Shown: piece after piece, positions 17,601-25,130 of the stretch
Layout of the letters: every line of letters starts with the position of its first letter
How positions within the stretch are numbered: the stretch's first letter is position 1
Position numbers and translations under genes: made by a program
From: Hirudo medicinalis
Lineage: Eukaryota; Annelida; Clitellata; Hirudinida; Hirudinidae
DNA: 27,452 nucleotides
Direction: 5' to 3'
NCBI GenBank assembly: GCA_011800805.1
Contig: MPNW01000520.1
Span: forward strand, 27,174 to 54,625
Notes under the pieces: generated by a model
Databases searched by the model: none
Seen by the model: only the letters and a program-made list of their open reading frames with translations
What the model was told of the DNA's origin: nothing

Positions 17601-20227
17601 TTCCGGCAGCATTACAACGATAAAAATAAATGTTTGACATATTTTTGATTTCGTATTGCAAATCAGAAACATTGAAATTGGAATCCGCATCGCTGAACCA
17701 AATATCACTAGGTGTTAAAACTCTATTCATCTCTTGAATCACAATTATTTGCTGATCTGATACTCGAAGCGGTTCATTGTCATTCCTCAGAATTATGAAT
17801 ATTTCTAAAGTACCGGAAGTTTCCGTCATCCAATCCGTCACATTGTCAGAAATCTGATGCGACATATTAACTTGTTGAAAATAAAATAAAATTGGAAAAG
17901 AACATTCCAACCTAGAGTAATCCTTTGGGTCCATAGCTTCAATGGTGAAACCAAAGAAATCAAAATCGTTTTCAGAATCATCATGAACATATGAAATTAA
18001 GTTCGCTTTTATGTCACTCAAAGTGAACGATTGAACTTCTTTGACAGACCGAACAATCATTCCATGCCTGGTAGGAGTTGCAATTTTAAACAAGAAATCG
18101 ACATAACCTGCATTAATTGACAATTTAAGATCAATAATTTTTCACAGGAAAGTAAATTTATTACATACCAATGTCATTGTTACCCAAAGGCTCAACGCAA
18201 AGGTCTTTTATTGTTATTTGTTTGGACAATCCCTCAAACACGTCAAACAAGCCATTATTTATTAATCTAAAATAGTTGGCGACGTTGGCATTAAACTTTC
18301 CATCAAGTTTAGGGGGATAGGCAGGAAAATAATTAATTTGAAATTTCTGGATACCACTTTGGAATCCAGGCACAAACACCGCAAACTGAAAGTTGTCCAC
18401 AATCGCGTGAGGCGGCATGTCTCGTAGTCTAATAACGTATAAGAAAAACATTTAGAAGTGTGCTCATGTAAGAAATAGGTTATTTCGGTTAGTTATTAAG
18501 TTATGAAATTTTTAGCAAAGTCAGCAACATTAATTAAGAATTTTACATCTGTGTTAATTTTAAGATTAATTAATTAGCAGTTGGATCTAATTTAAAAAAT
18601 TATTTCCATAATTAAATACAAACCTGTAAATCAATTTCTTCTCGTTAAGGTCAAGTTGTGTAAAATTTGATTCAAATCCAAGTGTATTGGAAGCCGCATT
18701 TTTCAAAGCTAAGCTGTTTTTTTTAAATTTGTTTTCCGTGAGGGAAAATTTCAGGTCTCCATAAAATGGAGTTGCCATCAATTTGTAAAAAATGCTTTCA
18801 TTGGAATGCGCGCCATTCGAACTGAATAAAAGGTGTTTGTCACTTATAATGCCTTCCCTATCGACAATGAGATCTATCCCTGTGTTTCTTTCCACAATAA
18901 CTTTGGAACTGACTACTTCAATTTTGAAAGTTTCTTCGGGCAGTTCTACATCAAGACAGGACACCTATACAAGAAATGTTTTCTTATTTTCATTTTTGTT
19001 TAAATTATCTAATCTTAATGAGTTGAAGTCGTACCACAAATTTGAAAACATCTGGAACAGATGAAGAGCTAATTAAAGAATCATTTGTCATGTCCAAATG
19101 CGTATATCTTAATCTCCCTTCAAGAATATCCTTTTGATTCCAATACTTCTTTTCATTGCCCACAGTACTCCACCGATTATTACCAGTCTCTATTTGGATA
19201 TCTCCTAGCTTTGGAGCCTCACTTAAATAATAAACGACATCTAATTGATCATGATCAGATTCTACGAGAAAATTCAAGTTGTTTATTGTTATTCTGGTCC
19301 CAATTCCTCGAAGTGCTTGGAGTGCAGTTTTGGTGACTTTATGTATTTTGACCAAATGAGCTTCTATAGTAACGATCTGCACAATTGTATTTTTTCTTTG
19401 ACAAAAGTATATAAAATCTAAAGTCTTGTGTTTATGAAAAGAAATATTAATAACTTCTGCTGAGCTTGAGTTTTGTCCATCGGTTACTCGTATTTCCAGA
19501 TTTTGCAGAGAAGGGCCAGAATGAACGAGAAATATTTCACCCTCAACAAGTTGACCATAAGTGAATCTTTCCACGTGTTTCAAAGAAAATTCGTCCGAAT
19601 TTGATATGGTGTTATTACTGAAAGTTTTTCTTCCAATCCAAACGGAACTTGAACTTGAAAAGTATTCGGATTCGTAAGTAAAAATTAATTCTTCCTTTCT
19701 ATTATCGGCATCATAAACTGTTATAATGTCTGTCGTGAGTCTGAGTTGGGTAGACATTTTTATGTTCCTCAAAACATGCAAAATTGGGAGGTCATTTACC
19801 GCATTCACTTTTACAGGTAAATCAATGCTCAAATTATTTGAAGAGAGAAAAACATTAATTATTATATTATCTGTTTTTTCTTCATTTCCATTGTGATAAT
19901 AAAACACCTTCCCATTGTCCACATCCTATTCAAAATTTTTCCAATTAGAATAACATACGTTATACTTTAAAATTTATATAAAATTAATTTCAGTATACAA
20001 CTTGGAGAGTAAAATCCACTTTTGAATTTCTGGATTGTTCTTTGATTTCTTGATCGACGATTATAATTCCGTGGTGAGGTTGTGAAATGACAATAAAGTT
20101 AACGCTTGAAGCATTTACAAGCTTGCATTTTATATTATCATTACTAATAACTGACCTTCCTCCCTCGAACACAAATAACTCTCGGATTGTAAAAAATTCT
20201 TTGAATGCTGTCAGCATAACGTGGCGT
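6791..20227 (-). CDS. CSPG4/NG2/Kon-tiki-type proteoglycan, CSPG repeats to C-terminus (15 exons)
   Basis: A single-pass cell-surface proteoglycan core protein. The exons listed below encode 15 CSPG repeats, recognisable by endings of the FTQxDIxxGxVxYxHDGSExxDxFxFxVxDG type. These are followed by a transmembrane helix and a tail ending QYWV, the PDZ-binding end of vertebrate NG2/CSPG4. Fifteen repeats is the number in CSPG4, so the repeat array appears complete. FRAS/FREM proteins share the repeat but not this C-terminus, and no Calx-beta domain is seen. The known family organises adhesion and signalling (NG2 in glia and pericytes, Kon-tiki in fly muscle targeting through GRIP). The signal peptide and two LamG domains expected upstream are not found between 20228 and the right edge. 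Splice phases match at every junction except 15930-15984. Confidence 0.9.
8263..8593 (-). CDS. Proteoglycan exon: CSPG repeat 14
   Basis: 331 bp. The acceptor TTTTTAG lies above 8593; one base completes the Lys codon left by the exon ending at 13930. It encodes NNTPVDSFTQADVDDG and the following beta-sandwich, and ends SAVL in phase 0 at a GTATTC donor (8262-8261). The 479-bp intron to the last exon is longer than most in this gene and holds nothing recognisable. Confidence 0.85.
8739..8766 (+). repeat. (AAT)n microsatellite
   Basis: A short AAT/TAA run in the large intron, followed by further AT-rich imperfect repeats to about 8880. Confidence 0.8.
9340..10074 (-). pseudogene. LINE ORF1 remnant (coiled coil plus RRM-like start)
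   Basis: A 143-codon frame (10074-9643) is mostly heptad-like charged sequence (LKKLTEKHSKESEE, EIMKELNDIKYILKK) after a short basic, Cys-containing segment (CECCLKENEECLKK). After its TAA the same frame continues with RQNDIVVFNLPED, and shifted frames beyond the hairpin include ESRPVLVKYESQ. Coiled coil, then a RxNNIVVFNLPE-like strand, then PRPxxVKF is the order in ORF1 proteins of several LINE clades. The copy is interrupted by stops and by the hairpin at 9474-9548. No reverse transcriptase follows it on this strand. It could be an unrelated coiled-coil gene, but its intron position and decay favour a retroelement. Confidence 0.5.
9474..9548. repeat. Perfect 24-bp inverted repeat with 27-nt loop
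   Basis: Bases 9474-9497 and 9525-9548 are exact reverse complements around AAGCTTT-containing cores, separated by 27 bases. The hairpin sits within the ORF1 remnant where its frame breaks, so one arm is probably an inverted duplication made during decay. Confidence 0.9.
10137..10543 (-). mobile_element. Helentron-like element, copy B
   Basis: Minus-strand copy. It starts TCTATAATATAAAACAG (about 10528-10543), carries the B-box sequence GGGCTCGAATCCC and the acceptor-like TTGCGGGAGCACCG, and ends with GCGAAGCGG and GCTAGT (10142-10137). The internal order is the same as in copy A: TTTTCAATTTT, CCTAAATCGCAT, tRNA-like module, AATCACCCAG, AACTGGCT. Its head abuts the tail of copy C without spacer. 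Confidence 0.65.
10543..11365 (-). mobile_element. Helentron-like element, copy C, split by a solo LTR
   Basis: The tail is GGCGAAGCCGG and GCTAGT (about 10543-10572). The head TCTATAAT is at 11356-11365 and the rest of the head sequence (ATATAAAACAG) is on the other side of the LTR at 11115-11355. The tRNA-like module keeps a B box (GGGTTCGTATCCC) and GCGGGAGC. Compared with A and B it has about 130 extra bases (10675-10803), part of which recurs at 3946-4004. Confidence 0.65.
11115..11355 (+). repeat. Solo LTR, copy 2, inside Helentron-like copy C
   Basis: It starts TGTAATAAACGACGGGGC and ends CAGGGTTATAACA, as in copy 1. It is flanked on both sides by ATAT (11111-11114 and 11356-11359). 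Removing it with one ATAT restores the Helentron-like head TCTATAATATAAA, which confirms both the LTR borders and a 4-bp duplication. At 241 bp it is about 100 bp shorter than copy 1; an N at 11236 may hide part of the difference. Confidence 0.8.
11400..11650. repeat. Compound triplet microsatellite (TTA/TCA/TCG)n
   Basis: About 250 bp of ATT, ATC and GTC triplets. The Asn/Asp-rich (minus) and Ile/Val-rich (plus) open frames across it are by-products of the repeat, not genes. Confidence 0.9.
11660..12240 (+). pseudogene. Decayed LINE reverse transcriptase (CR1/Jockey group)
   Basis: The plus strand contains KVPLVFKSCYVTSLIRK, STFDPSDVCS, a stop, and RPISNL followed, after a frameshift, by SVFSE-like sequence. 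This is the RT entry segment (YVTPLxKKxxxDPxDxxSYRPISNLSVLSK) of CR1/Jockey-type LINEs. Further along, SRLRSATRGSLVKHFRYHS resembles the C-terminal segment after the thumb. The catalytic palm is missing and there are several stops and shifts. Confidence 0.6.
12426..12642. repeat. Fold-back element flanked by 17-bp direct repeats
   Basis: ATTTCTATTATGT(T/A)AAT occurs at 12426-12442 and 12626-12642, exactly 200 bp apart with one mismatch. Just inside are imperfect inverted arms of about 40 bp containing GCTCGCCATTTAGAG (left about 12447-12491, right about 12588-12622). The outer repeats look like a target-site duplication. The 63-codon open frame across it has no family resemblance. Element type unknown. 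Confidence 0.6.
13018..13917 (-). mobile_element. piggyBac-like element 2, internally deleted
   Basis: TTAA (13914-13917) is followed on the minus strand by CCTTCTAACGATCTTAGG and a palindromic GGGGTGCAAATGCATCCCC (13739-13757). A start codon at 13584 opens MATNKSKFAKIYFGTGEK. After a break come the acidic N-terminal segment (SDESETECVPILEYS, YDVSDFEQQ) and then, in another frame, the C-terminal cysteine-rich domain CIMCDRNKDKK, ITCHKCDSFAC and TAG (13020-13018). The whole DDE core is deleted. The 3' terminal repeat was not found. Confidence 0.7.
13930..14114 (-). CDS. Proteoglycan exon: start of CSPG repeat 14
   Basis: 185 bp. The acceptor ATTTCAG lies above 14114. The frame starts IFHIKIEPLTIKVKK in phase 0 and ends FGLIY plus two bases at an AA|GTAACT donor. 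Downstream lies the 5.3-kb intron packed with insertions. The piggyBac target TTAA is only about 13 bp beyond the donor. Confidence 0.85.
14181..15132 (-). CDS. Proteoglycan exon: CSPG repeats 12-13 (and end of 11)
   Basis: 952 bp, the second longest exon in the window. It enters after TTTTTAG with one base completing Gly. It encodes NLYYQSGKLVNEFSISA, then repeat 12 with FYQSDIDEGKMEYRHDDSE and repeat 13 with FTQSDIDNEHLMILHDS, ending FSVTDGSHPQIFK in phase 0. The VQEGGRTLITPKHL and LVQGTHKKITTDYL stretches are the VxEGxxxxIT starts of the repeats. Confidence 0.9.
15189..15525 (-). CDS. Proteoglycan exon: end of repeat 10 and repeat 11
   Basis: 337 bp. The acceptor ACTTAG lies above 15525; two bases complete Glu and lead into IGEHVLTLAADDG. 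Repeat 11 is weaker than the others (no clear acidic turn) but ends FTLMDVIKG, two bases before a GG|GTGAGAA donor. Confidence 0.85.
15590..15929 (-). CDS. Proteoglycan exon: repeat 10, upstream boundary unresolved
   Basis: The frame from 15929 reads NSGTINDIYDLHKIANN, then the typical repeat start FHISEGSWTLITEDYIF with GDEDTSDDK, and ends FTQSQVISKHVAFVAQ plus one base at a G|GTTTGT donor. The upper limit is the edge of the open frame, not a splice site. The only nearby AG (CCGAG) would leave a 39-nt intron and put the exon out of frame. An alternative acceptor (ATCGAG, near 15852) would start the exon at SNNFHISEG. Confidence 0.7.
15985..16325 (-). CDS. Proteoglycan exon: CSPG repeat 9
   Basis: 341 bp. 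The acceptor GGCATTAG lies above 16325; one base completes Lys. It encodes LFSALDIFVIEGPFNG, then FSTSQIENKRVSYVHDGSE with SDYFVVVG, and runs into the next repeat start (NNKLPVVISANSFNVEK). The exon end at 15985 (G|GTTCGT) is the likely donor, but the next exon does not join it in frame. Confidence 0.8.
16395..16599 (-). CDS. Proteoglycan exon: end of repeat 8, start of 9
   Basis: 205 bp. A methionine codon at 16612 lies inside the intron; a stop just upstream rules out the TTTAAAG acceptor. The acceptor TTGAAG above 16599 fits both phase and homology, giving TYVT|ALNESHMDRLP across the junction. It contains an unusual Cys pair (TFEATCCSGLILKD) and the start SARLSVIEGDAE of repeat 9. Confidence 0.85.
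16668..16783 (-). CDS. Proteoglycan exon: core of CSPG repeat 8
   Basis: 116 bp, too short for a long open frame. The acceptor ATTAAAG lies above 16783 and the donor G|GTAAAAC below 16668. It encodes IVVKSKPLHGRLSLDD and HFRQNDIYDGKLTYVT, a standard mid-repeat PxHGRL...FxQxDIxxGKLxYV stretch. Phases match on both sides. Confidence 0.9.
16846..17529 (-). CDS. Proteoglycan exon: repeats 6-7 and start of 8
   Basis: 684 bp. The acceptor TATACAG lies above 17529 and the donor AA|GTGAGC below 16846. It encodes FAQKDIGNGEICLKHYGP with LSVTDG (repeat 6), then FTMNDIELKRVKFQVANKS (repeat 7), and ends FINSVDQPEEI. The second repeat departs from the consensus at the HDGSE turn, as seen in several repeats of this family. 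Confidence 0.9.
17588..18107 (-). CDS. Proteoglycan exon: CSPG repeat 5 and start of 6
   Basis: 520 bp. The acceptor AATGCAG lies above 18107 and the donor CG|GTAACT below 17588. It reads YVDFLFKIATPTRHG, FTLSDIKANLISYVHDDSE with FDFFGFTIEA, then LRNDNEPLRVSDQQ and SDIWFSDADS of the next repeat. It has several possible N-glycosylation sites (NMS, NVS, NVT). Confidence 0.9.
18169..18428 (-). CDS. Proteoglycan exon: end of repeat 4, start of 5
   Basis: 260 bp. The acceptor TTATTAG lies above 18428 and the donor G|GTATGT below 18169. It encodes LRDMPPHAIVDNFQFAVF, then FPAYPPKLDGKFNANV and LFDVFEGLSKQITIKDL. It joins its neighbours in phase on both sides. Confidence 0.9.
18624..18964 (-). CDS. 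Proteoglycan exon: CSPG repeat 4
   Basis: 341 bp. The acceptor GTATAG lies above 18964 in phase 0 and the donor AG|GTTTGT below 18624. It encodes VSCLDVELPEETFKIEVV, VERNTGIDLIVDREG, TPFYGDLKFSLTENK and FTQLDLNEKKLIYR. The intron to the next exon (195 bp) is somewhat longer than usual here. Confidence 0.9.
19035..19925 (-). CDS. Proteoglycan exon: CSPG repeats 1(end)-3
   Basis: 891 bp, in phase 0 at both ends. The acceptor GAATAG lies above 19925 and the donor GTG|GTACGA below 19035. It encodes DVDNGKVFYYHNGNEEKTD (end of repeat 1), repeat 2 with FTYGQLVEGEIFLVHSGP and IRVTDGQNS, and repeat 3 ending QKDILEGRLRYTHLD and VFKFV. Confidence 0.9.
20002..20227 (-). CDS. Proteoglycan exon: CSPG repeat 1
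   Basis: The most 5' exon I can support. It encodes FFTIRELFVFEGGRSVIS (the VxEGGRxxIS start of a repeat), FIVISQPHHGIIIVDQ and KVDFTLQ, ending in phase 0 at CAA|GTTGTA so that FTLQ|DVDNGKV is continuous with the next exon. The start at 20227 uses an AAATAAAG acceptor with a poor pyrimidine tract and is uncertain. Confidence 0.8.
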
Positions 20228-20935
20228 CTTTATTTCACATGAATAGTGAATAATTTAATAAGCATTTGCAGACTTCAATTTTTAATGATGTTCTTAGAAA
20301 ACAATTAACATATTGTTGTAACCCTGGCGACAAAACATTAGTTAATTGTGTTAATTCAGTTAATATTGTTATATTTAGAATCTTTCTAAGGCACTACTGT
20401 GACAGATAATCAAGGTCATATCGTCACACACCAGATCCTACAAGTCCTGCAGTTCCACAGAAATATTCGACTCGATTACATATACATTTACTTATCCGAT
20501 TTTTTAAGTGTGCAGCTATCCCAATGGGATATATTGGCACTACAACATACAATCAGTCACTATCATACTACCAGAGTAGTAATACTTAGAGATAAAATAC
20601 ATGAAATCAAACAAAATAAAAATTTTTTAAATACAAATCTGTAAACCCAGAGATATAAGTAGGTTTTTAATTATTCAAAAATATTCACTGAATAGTTTCT
20701 CAATAAACTTACTAGTTTGCGGATACCCGGTTTATTTCAATATCAAATTTTATGATTCATTGTAAACTGTCACTGACCATGCCCTAATCTCTTGAGTTTT
20801 ATCTGGTTGTGTAATAATGTATGATTTCCAAGCTGAATTTTTTTCTATTTTTATATTTAAAATACTGTAATAAACCGGTCTCTAAACTTAGAAAGATATC
20901 CAGTTGGTTATTGAGCAACTTTATAGTTTTCAAGA
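20228..20935. other. Non-coding stretch with a possible LTR end
   Basis: No exon can be supported. At about 20313-20335 the minus strand reads GCCAGGGTTACAACAATAT, the 3' end shared by the solo LTRs at 4353 and 11355, but the rest of an LTR is not recognisable. Possible upstream proteoglycan exons were looked for and not seen. Confidence 0.35.
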
Positions 20936-20939
20936 TTAA

Positions 20940-22695
20940 CCCTTGGATGCCTAAGGTGACACAACTTCCAGTTTTAGCTGAGGGGGGATACAAGTGTACC
21001 CCGAAACATTTATGGTTACTGAGCATCAACCGAAAGTTTGTTAATAATACTAATTTACCTGTCCACTCTGCACAGGTTGAGAGGATATAAAAACATAGTT
21101 TTCATAGAACATTTATTCCAAAGCGCTATCTAGCAATGCTTATATACAGCATGGAACTGCTGTAATGAATGATGCTATACGGAAGGGTTGTGTTTTACCA
21201 CAGTCATTTGTTTTAAAATGACCGAATGCTAATATTTTGTACATATTTAACTAAAAATGATATTTTTCAAAATTTAATCATAAGTGAATGTTTATTAGCT
21301 AGTGTCACAAAATGTAACTGTTTTCTTTTCTGATTGTTCCCGGTAAATAAAGTTGTTACAAATGTCACACTACGAACGGCTTTTACGGTCTTGACCATGA
21401 GCACAGACAGCATATCTTCCAATACTTTTATTTTCATGAGGTCTTATATGTCTCGCAACGCGATGCTCAACAAGAACAAACATGCATATAGCTGCAAGAA
21501 TAGGTTCTTGAATTCCAACTGGGTTTCTTACCCTTCCATCTATCAACGGCTTCACCATATCTTCAGCCAGCTGCATTAGAAAGAGTCGGCGTCTATGAGA
21601 CTTTCCCACGTTGTAATTTGGATCATGATCTGACCAAGCACAGAAGGCATTGTGACCTGTAATATCGATGATGTCGAAGAACAAGGCTAGTGGCCACCGT
21701 CTATTCGTCCGCACTGTACTCACGCACAAGTTTATCCAGCGTATCCACAGCACTCTTTATTTTATTAAAATCTAAGATCATTTCTGGCTTGAAATCATGC
21801 TCTTCTCCTTCAATTGCTGTACCTTGACGCTGAGAAGACAGAACAATAACGTTTCTGTTTTTCTTCGGAATGTATGAGACCATTGTCAGTCCTTCATGAA
21901 GCAGAAACTTAGAAGAATGTAATGAACGAACTTTGACTTCACGCTGGTGGTACATCATTCTTTGTTTTTCTCATTGTACCAAGAAGTGTACAGTTATTCT
22001 GTTTCAGCTCTTTAGCTAGTGCTACTCCAGTGAAAAAAAAACATCAGTGGTAATGCTATATCCACCCTGAATAATAATAAGATCTCTTACAACTCTAGCA
22101 CCTTTCTGTTGTTCTCTCTGGCCATCAGGGCCTAGTCCGGTGTAAACTTTAAGGTTTACTGCATATGAATTACTATTGTCCGCCAGACACCAAACTTTGA
22201 TGCCATACTTAACTGGTTTTGTTGGCATATATACCCTGAAAAGGCAGTTACCCTTTCGGGAACGTTTCGGGAACGAAGAACACCCATAAACAACAGAAGC
22301 CCAACAAATCCCTAAAATTCCTTGACTGTTATATCCATCCATTGTCTTTGATTGTTTGGATGTATGTTATATTATGTATGTTGCATGCAATAATAGCGTG
22401 TTATATGTTATGTCATAAGTAATATTGTAATTGCTACAAAAAAAAATTAACGTTTGTGAATATGACTGTCCGTAATTTTATTGCCTAACGGGGGGTACAA
22501 ATGTACTCCATGTCTTTTGATCTTTCGTGCAAAAAAGGCTTTTCATCCTTATAAAAGAATATTTACATGCTGTTATCACACACATGTTTAAGATAATTCT
22601 GACAAAAATTCAGGACAAAATTTCAAAAAGAGATTCTAGGATTTCAAAAAAGGAAACTTTGGGGTACAATTGTAACCCCCTTAGGCATCCAAGGA
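20940..22695 (-). mobile_element. piggyBac-like element 1 with both terminal repeats and TTAA duplication
   Basis: TTAA lies at 20936-20939 and 22696-22699. Inside, CCCTTGGATGCCTAAGG (20940-20956) is matched in inverted orientation at 22679-22695 with one mismatch, giving a 1756-bp element. Palindromic subterminal blocks of the GGGGTACAANTGTACCCC type occur at 20984-21002, 22491-22509 and 22661-22679. The transposase inside is on the minus strand and broken. The nearly identical terminal repeats suggest a fairly recent insertion. Confidence 0.85.
21300..22342 (-). pseudogene. piggyBac transposase, N-terminally deleted and frameshifted
   Basis: Three overlapping frames cover the DDE domain in order. 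YMPTKPVKYGIKVWCL, AVNLKVYTGLGPDG and SITTDVFFS (22342-22022) include one catalytic Asp. SYIPKKNRNVIVLSS and AVDTLDKLVREYS (21958-21701) hold the DxxD pair. RRWPLALFFDIIDITGHNAF follows at 21753-21370. After a stop, CDICNNFIYREQ (about 21330) belongs to the C-terminal Cys-rich domain. The region with the first catalytic Asp and the whole N-terminus are missing, so the copy is non-autonomous. Confidence 0.8.
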
Positions 22696-22699
22696 TTAA

Positions 22700-22863
22700 G
22701 CAATGTTCAAGATGGTCTAAGGCTCGTTAATAATCCAGGAGAGAAGGAGGGAGATGGAGAGCAAGAGGATCTCAAAGGCAGTGCAGCAGGGCCATCAGAG
22801 TCAATGAACTTCAGAAAATTAGTTCCGCTTCTATTAGTAACAGTTAGCTTGATTATTTTTTAG
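22700..22863 (+). CDS. Candidate terminal exon of a GPI- or tail-anchored protein
   Basis: From the piggyBac target site the plus strand is open for about 55 codons to TAG (22861-22863). It has an acidic, Gly-rich segment (NNPGEKEGDGEQEDLKG), small residues (GSAAGPS), and a hydrophobic end FRKLVPLLLVTVSLIIF. This is the layout of a GPI-attachment signal or tail anchor. The piggyBac element sits directly upstream, so the acceptor is unclear (AG at 22699-22700 is possible). The family is not recognised. It could be a relic. Confidence 0.35.
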
Positions 22864-23095
22864 TTTTTTTTCCCCGGTGTAACACTTCATTTATTAATAA
22901 TTTAAAAGAAAATGAACATCAGATAATAAAATGAATCGAGAAAAAACAAGTAAATACAAATGTATGCTCACAATTCATGAATGTAAATAAACCAACTAAA
23001 GACTGAAGTGATAACCAGAAAGGAACGTCCTAAGGGAGAATTCCCGCTGAAGGACGCTCAATAGGAAACATGACTTAATGGGTGAAGTAAATGTT
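22864..23095. other. Non-coding stretch, nothing recognised
   Basis: AT-rich DNA with a possible AATAAA near 22926 downstream of the candidate terminal exon. Confidence 0.4.
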
Positions 23096-23099
23096 AGTG

Positions 23100-23404
23100 T
23101 ATGGAATTGAACACAGTAAGTATACATATAGAAAGGTCACCGAGGCGTATTTTTTTCCTGGAATTATGGAATATCATATAAACCGTTTTATTTTTACATT
23201 GAGTGATAGATAATTTGCACCACGTCAATCAGCTACTTTTCCAAGTTCGGTATTCATGACACTATGTATATGTACAATGTCACTGTCAGATATAATTGCA
23301 TTCGTATCATCGGCAAACAGTAGAAACTCCAAATTTTCGCAAGAATTTTACAAACCATTAACGTAAACCAAGAATAGAAGAGGACCCAACTCAGAACCTT
23401 GTGG
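23100..23404 (-). pseudogene. LINE reverse transcriptase fragment with FADD box
   Basis: The minus strand reads PQGSELGPLLFLVYVNGL, a stop, then LEFLLFADDTNAII with the catalytic FADD at 23317-23306. After a shift come YLSLNVKIK and VYMIFHNSRKK, matching the NxLSLNxxKTxxMIF block of RT. These are palm motifs B to D of a CR1/Jockey-type LINE. It is truncated at both ends. Confidence 0.75.
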
Positions 23405-23859
23405 TTCTAGTTATAGTTTTGGTTAAACCATTTTCTAGCTTTATTTTAGTTATAGTTCTAATTTTTCAGATTTTTTTAGTTACAAGGTATTGTCCCCTTA
23501 TTTGTTTTAGTTGATTTTGGCTGTTTTTAATTTTTGTAAGAAATTTTGTTCAAACAAATGTTCGGTTGTTTGAGTGCTAACTTTCAATTACATTTTTTTC
23601 CAAATTTAACGAGCATCTACTCCTCATATTAATTTTATAAATATAATATAACCTTTTCCAGAATATATTTATTATATATTTGTTGAAGATGTGTGGACAT
23701 TAATAGAAAAAATTAAGAATGCACAAAATGCGTTTTGAAGTGGAATATCTTGTGATTCTTCTGAATCTAATTTGTTTTAAGATTGATTGCGTTTTGAGTT
23801 TTTTTAACGAAATGTTTTTTTTATTATGTTTTTTTATAACGAAAATTTTTACAACCTGC

Positions 23860-23935
23860 TCACGGGCTTTTACCACTGGGATTTTTTTCACCGGGCTGGC
23901 CTTGCGCAAATATTTGAACACCACTGCTTTAAGCC
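23860..23935 (-). mobile_element. Possible hAT-like terminus
   Basis: On the minus strand CAGTGGTGTTCAAATATTTG, followed by GCCAGCCCGG, resembles the CAGTGGTTCTCAAA ends of hAT elements. No second end or 8-bp duplication was identified. Confidence 0.3.
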
Positions 23936-24013
23936 CTTGAAAGATGCTAAATATAATGGTCAACATAAGCTACACTACAAAATCAATTAATGCTCTTCTG
24001 ACAGGGTTACAAC

Positions 24014-24572
24014 AATATATATATATCATTCATCCTACTCTTTCTTTAGGAGCGGAGCTGGCCAGAATTGAATAGCTAATTGGATTCTTAAGGTTTGAAG
24101 GCATTCGATCCTACCTATTTTAACACTTTTAGGCATAACGAGCATTTTTTTACGACGAATCGTTAGTGATAAAGTATTTCCGTACCAAAATAGATTCCTT
24201 CATCATTATTCGAACGGATGGTATCAAAGAAAGGCGAAACGCCCACTCCTAGTCGCCCATGTACCGTAATAAAAATAGATATTTCGTTATACTTTTCTAA
24301 ATAAAAAGCTAAATTTTAAAACATAATTTGCACATCGATGTCAGGGGGAATATTAAGTATCGATAAACACCGAAAAAAATATCGCAATAATTTTATTGAT
24401 ATTGATGAACGAGAGTTTAAAGTAGCAAAGTGAAGCAAAAATATCAGAGCGAGCCAAAGAATATGGAAACCTTTCTTAAATATAACTTAAGAGCAGTATT
24501 GATTAATAAATCTTTGATGTCTCATTCCATGTCATTGCCGTCCGCATTGAATGGCTTTATTCCGAACGACAG
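24014..24572. other. Non-coding stretch with an LTR-end fragment at its left
   Basis: ACAGGGTTACAACAATATATA at about 24001-24020 repeats the 3' end of the solo LTRs and the following AT-rich target, without the 5' half. The rest is AT-rich with no gene I can support. Confidence 0.35.
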
Positions 24573-24655
24573 ATTTTTACGACAATTTGGAATCTGATGT
24601 GGAAACAAGTACTCAGAGACTGCATCCCAGAGTCAAGATGATACCACCTGGTTAA
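24573..24655 (+). other. Candidate small terminal exon, unidentified
   Basis: After TTATTCCGAACGACAG the frame reads FYDNLESDVETSTQRL and HPRVKMIPPG then TAA. The acceptor and peptide look plausible, but 26 codons without a recognised family are weak evidence. Confidence 0.2.
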
Positions 24656-24683
24656 CCACGTGGCGAACAGATCTGGGAAAGTG

Positions 24684-24737
24684 AGAGGGCGGCTTATTTA
24701 TTTATTTGATTAAAGTCCGTTTAATCAAGAGGGCGGC
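24684..24737. repeat. Small insertion flanked by 10-bp direct repeats
   Basis: AGAGGGCGGC lies at 24684-24693 and 24728-24737. Between them are 34 bases: a TTAT run and the hairpin TGATTAAA-GTCCG-TTTAATCA. This looks like a very short insertion or excision remnant with target duplication. Confidence 0.55.
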
Positions 24738-24884
24738 GGAGTCGTAAGTGTTTAAATAGTCAACCCATATAATCAATCCTAATCAGTAAATCAGTAAATA
24801 GTCATTCAAGGGATAGTTACATAATAATAGTAACAGTGTTGAAATAATCAACTGCAATCAGCAGATCTTTTAAGCCTTATGAAT

Positions 24885-25130
24885 CCGAATTAGGTGGGAA
24901 GGCATTTTTTAATCGATCTACCATTTATAAAGAGCCCCTACCAGAGGGAGCTCCCTGGCGGTACAGACCGGGTTGCCATTACCGCCGCATGCAGGAACGC
25001 AACCCATTCGGCTAGCCTGCACGCCACTCAACTAATACAATCATTCTTAATTAGAGCCCTACGCGTAAGCGGAGCACATAGTAAAACCGTTTTCACCGCA
25101 CCGCAAAACCACGGTAATGTTTAAAAATTC
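24885..25130. other. GC-richer island with a 76-codon open frame
   Basis: The stretch 24935-25120 is clearly more GC-rich than its surroundings and is open on the plus strand (LPGGTDRVAITAACRNA and onwards). No family recognised. It may be part of a mobile element. Confidence 0.3.

Noticed and set aside
23700..23966. 88-codon minus-strand frame, Lys/Ile-rich
   Set aside because: It overlaps the possible hAT-like terminus and AT-rich flank and has no protein motif.
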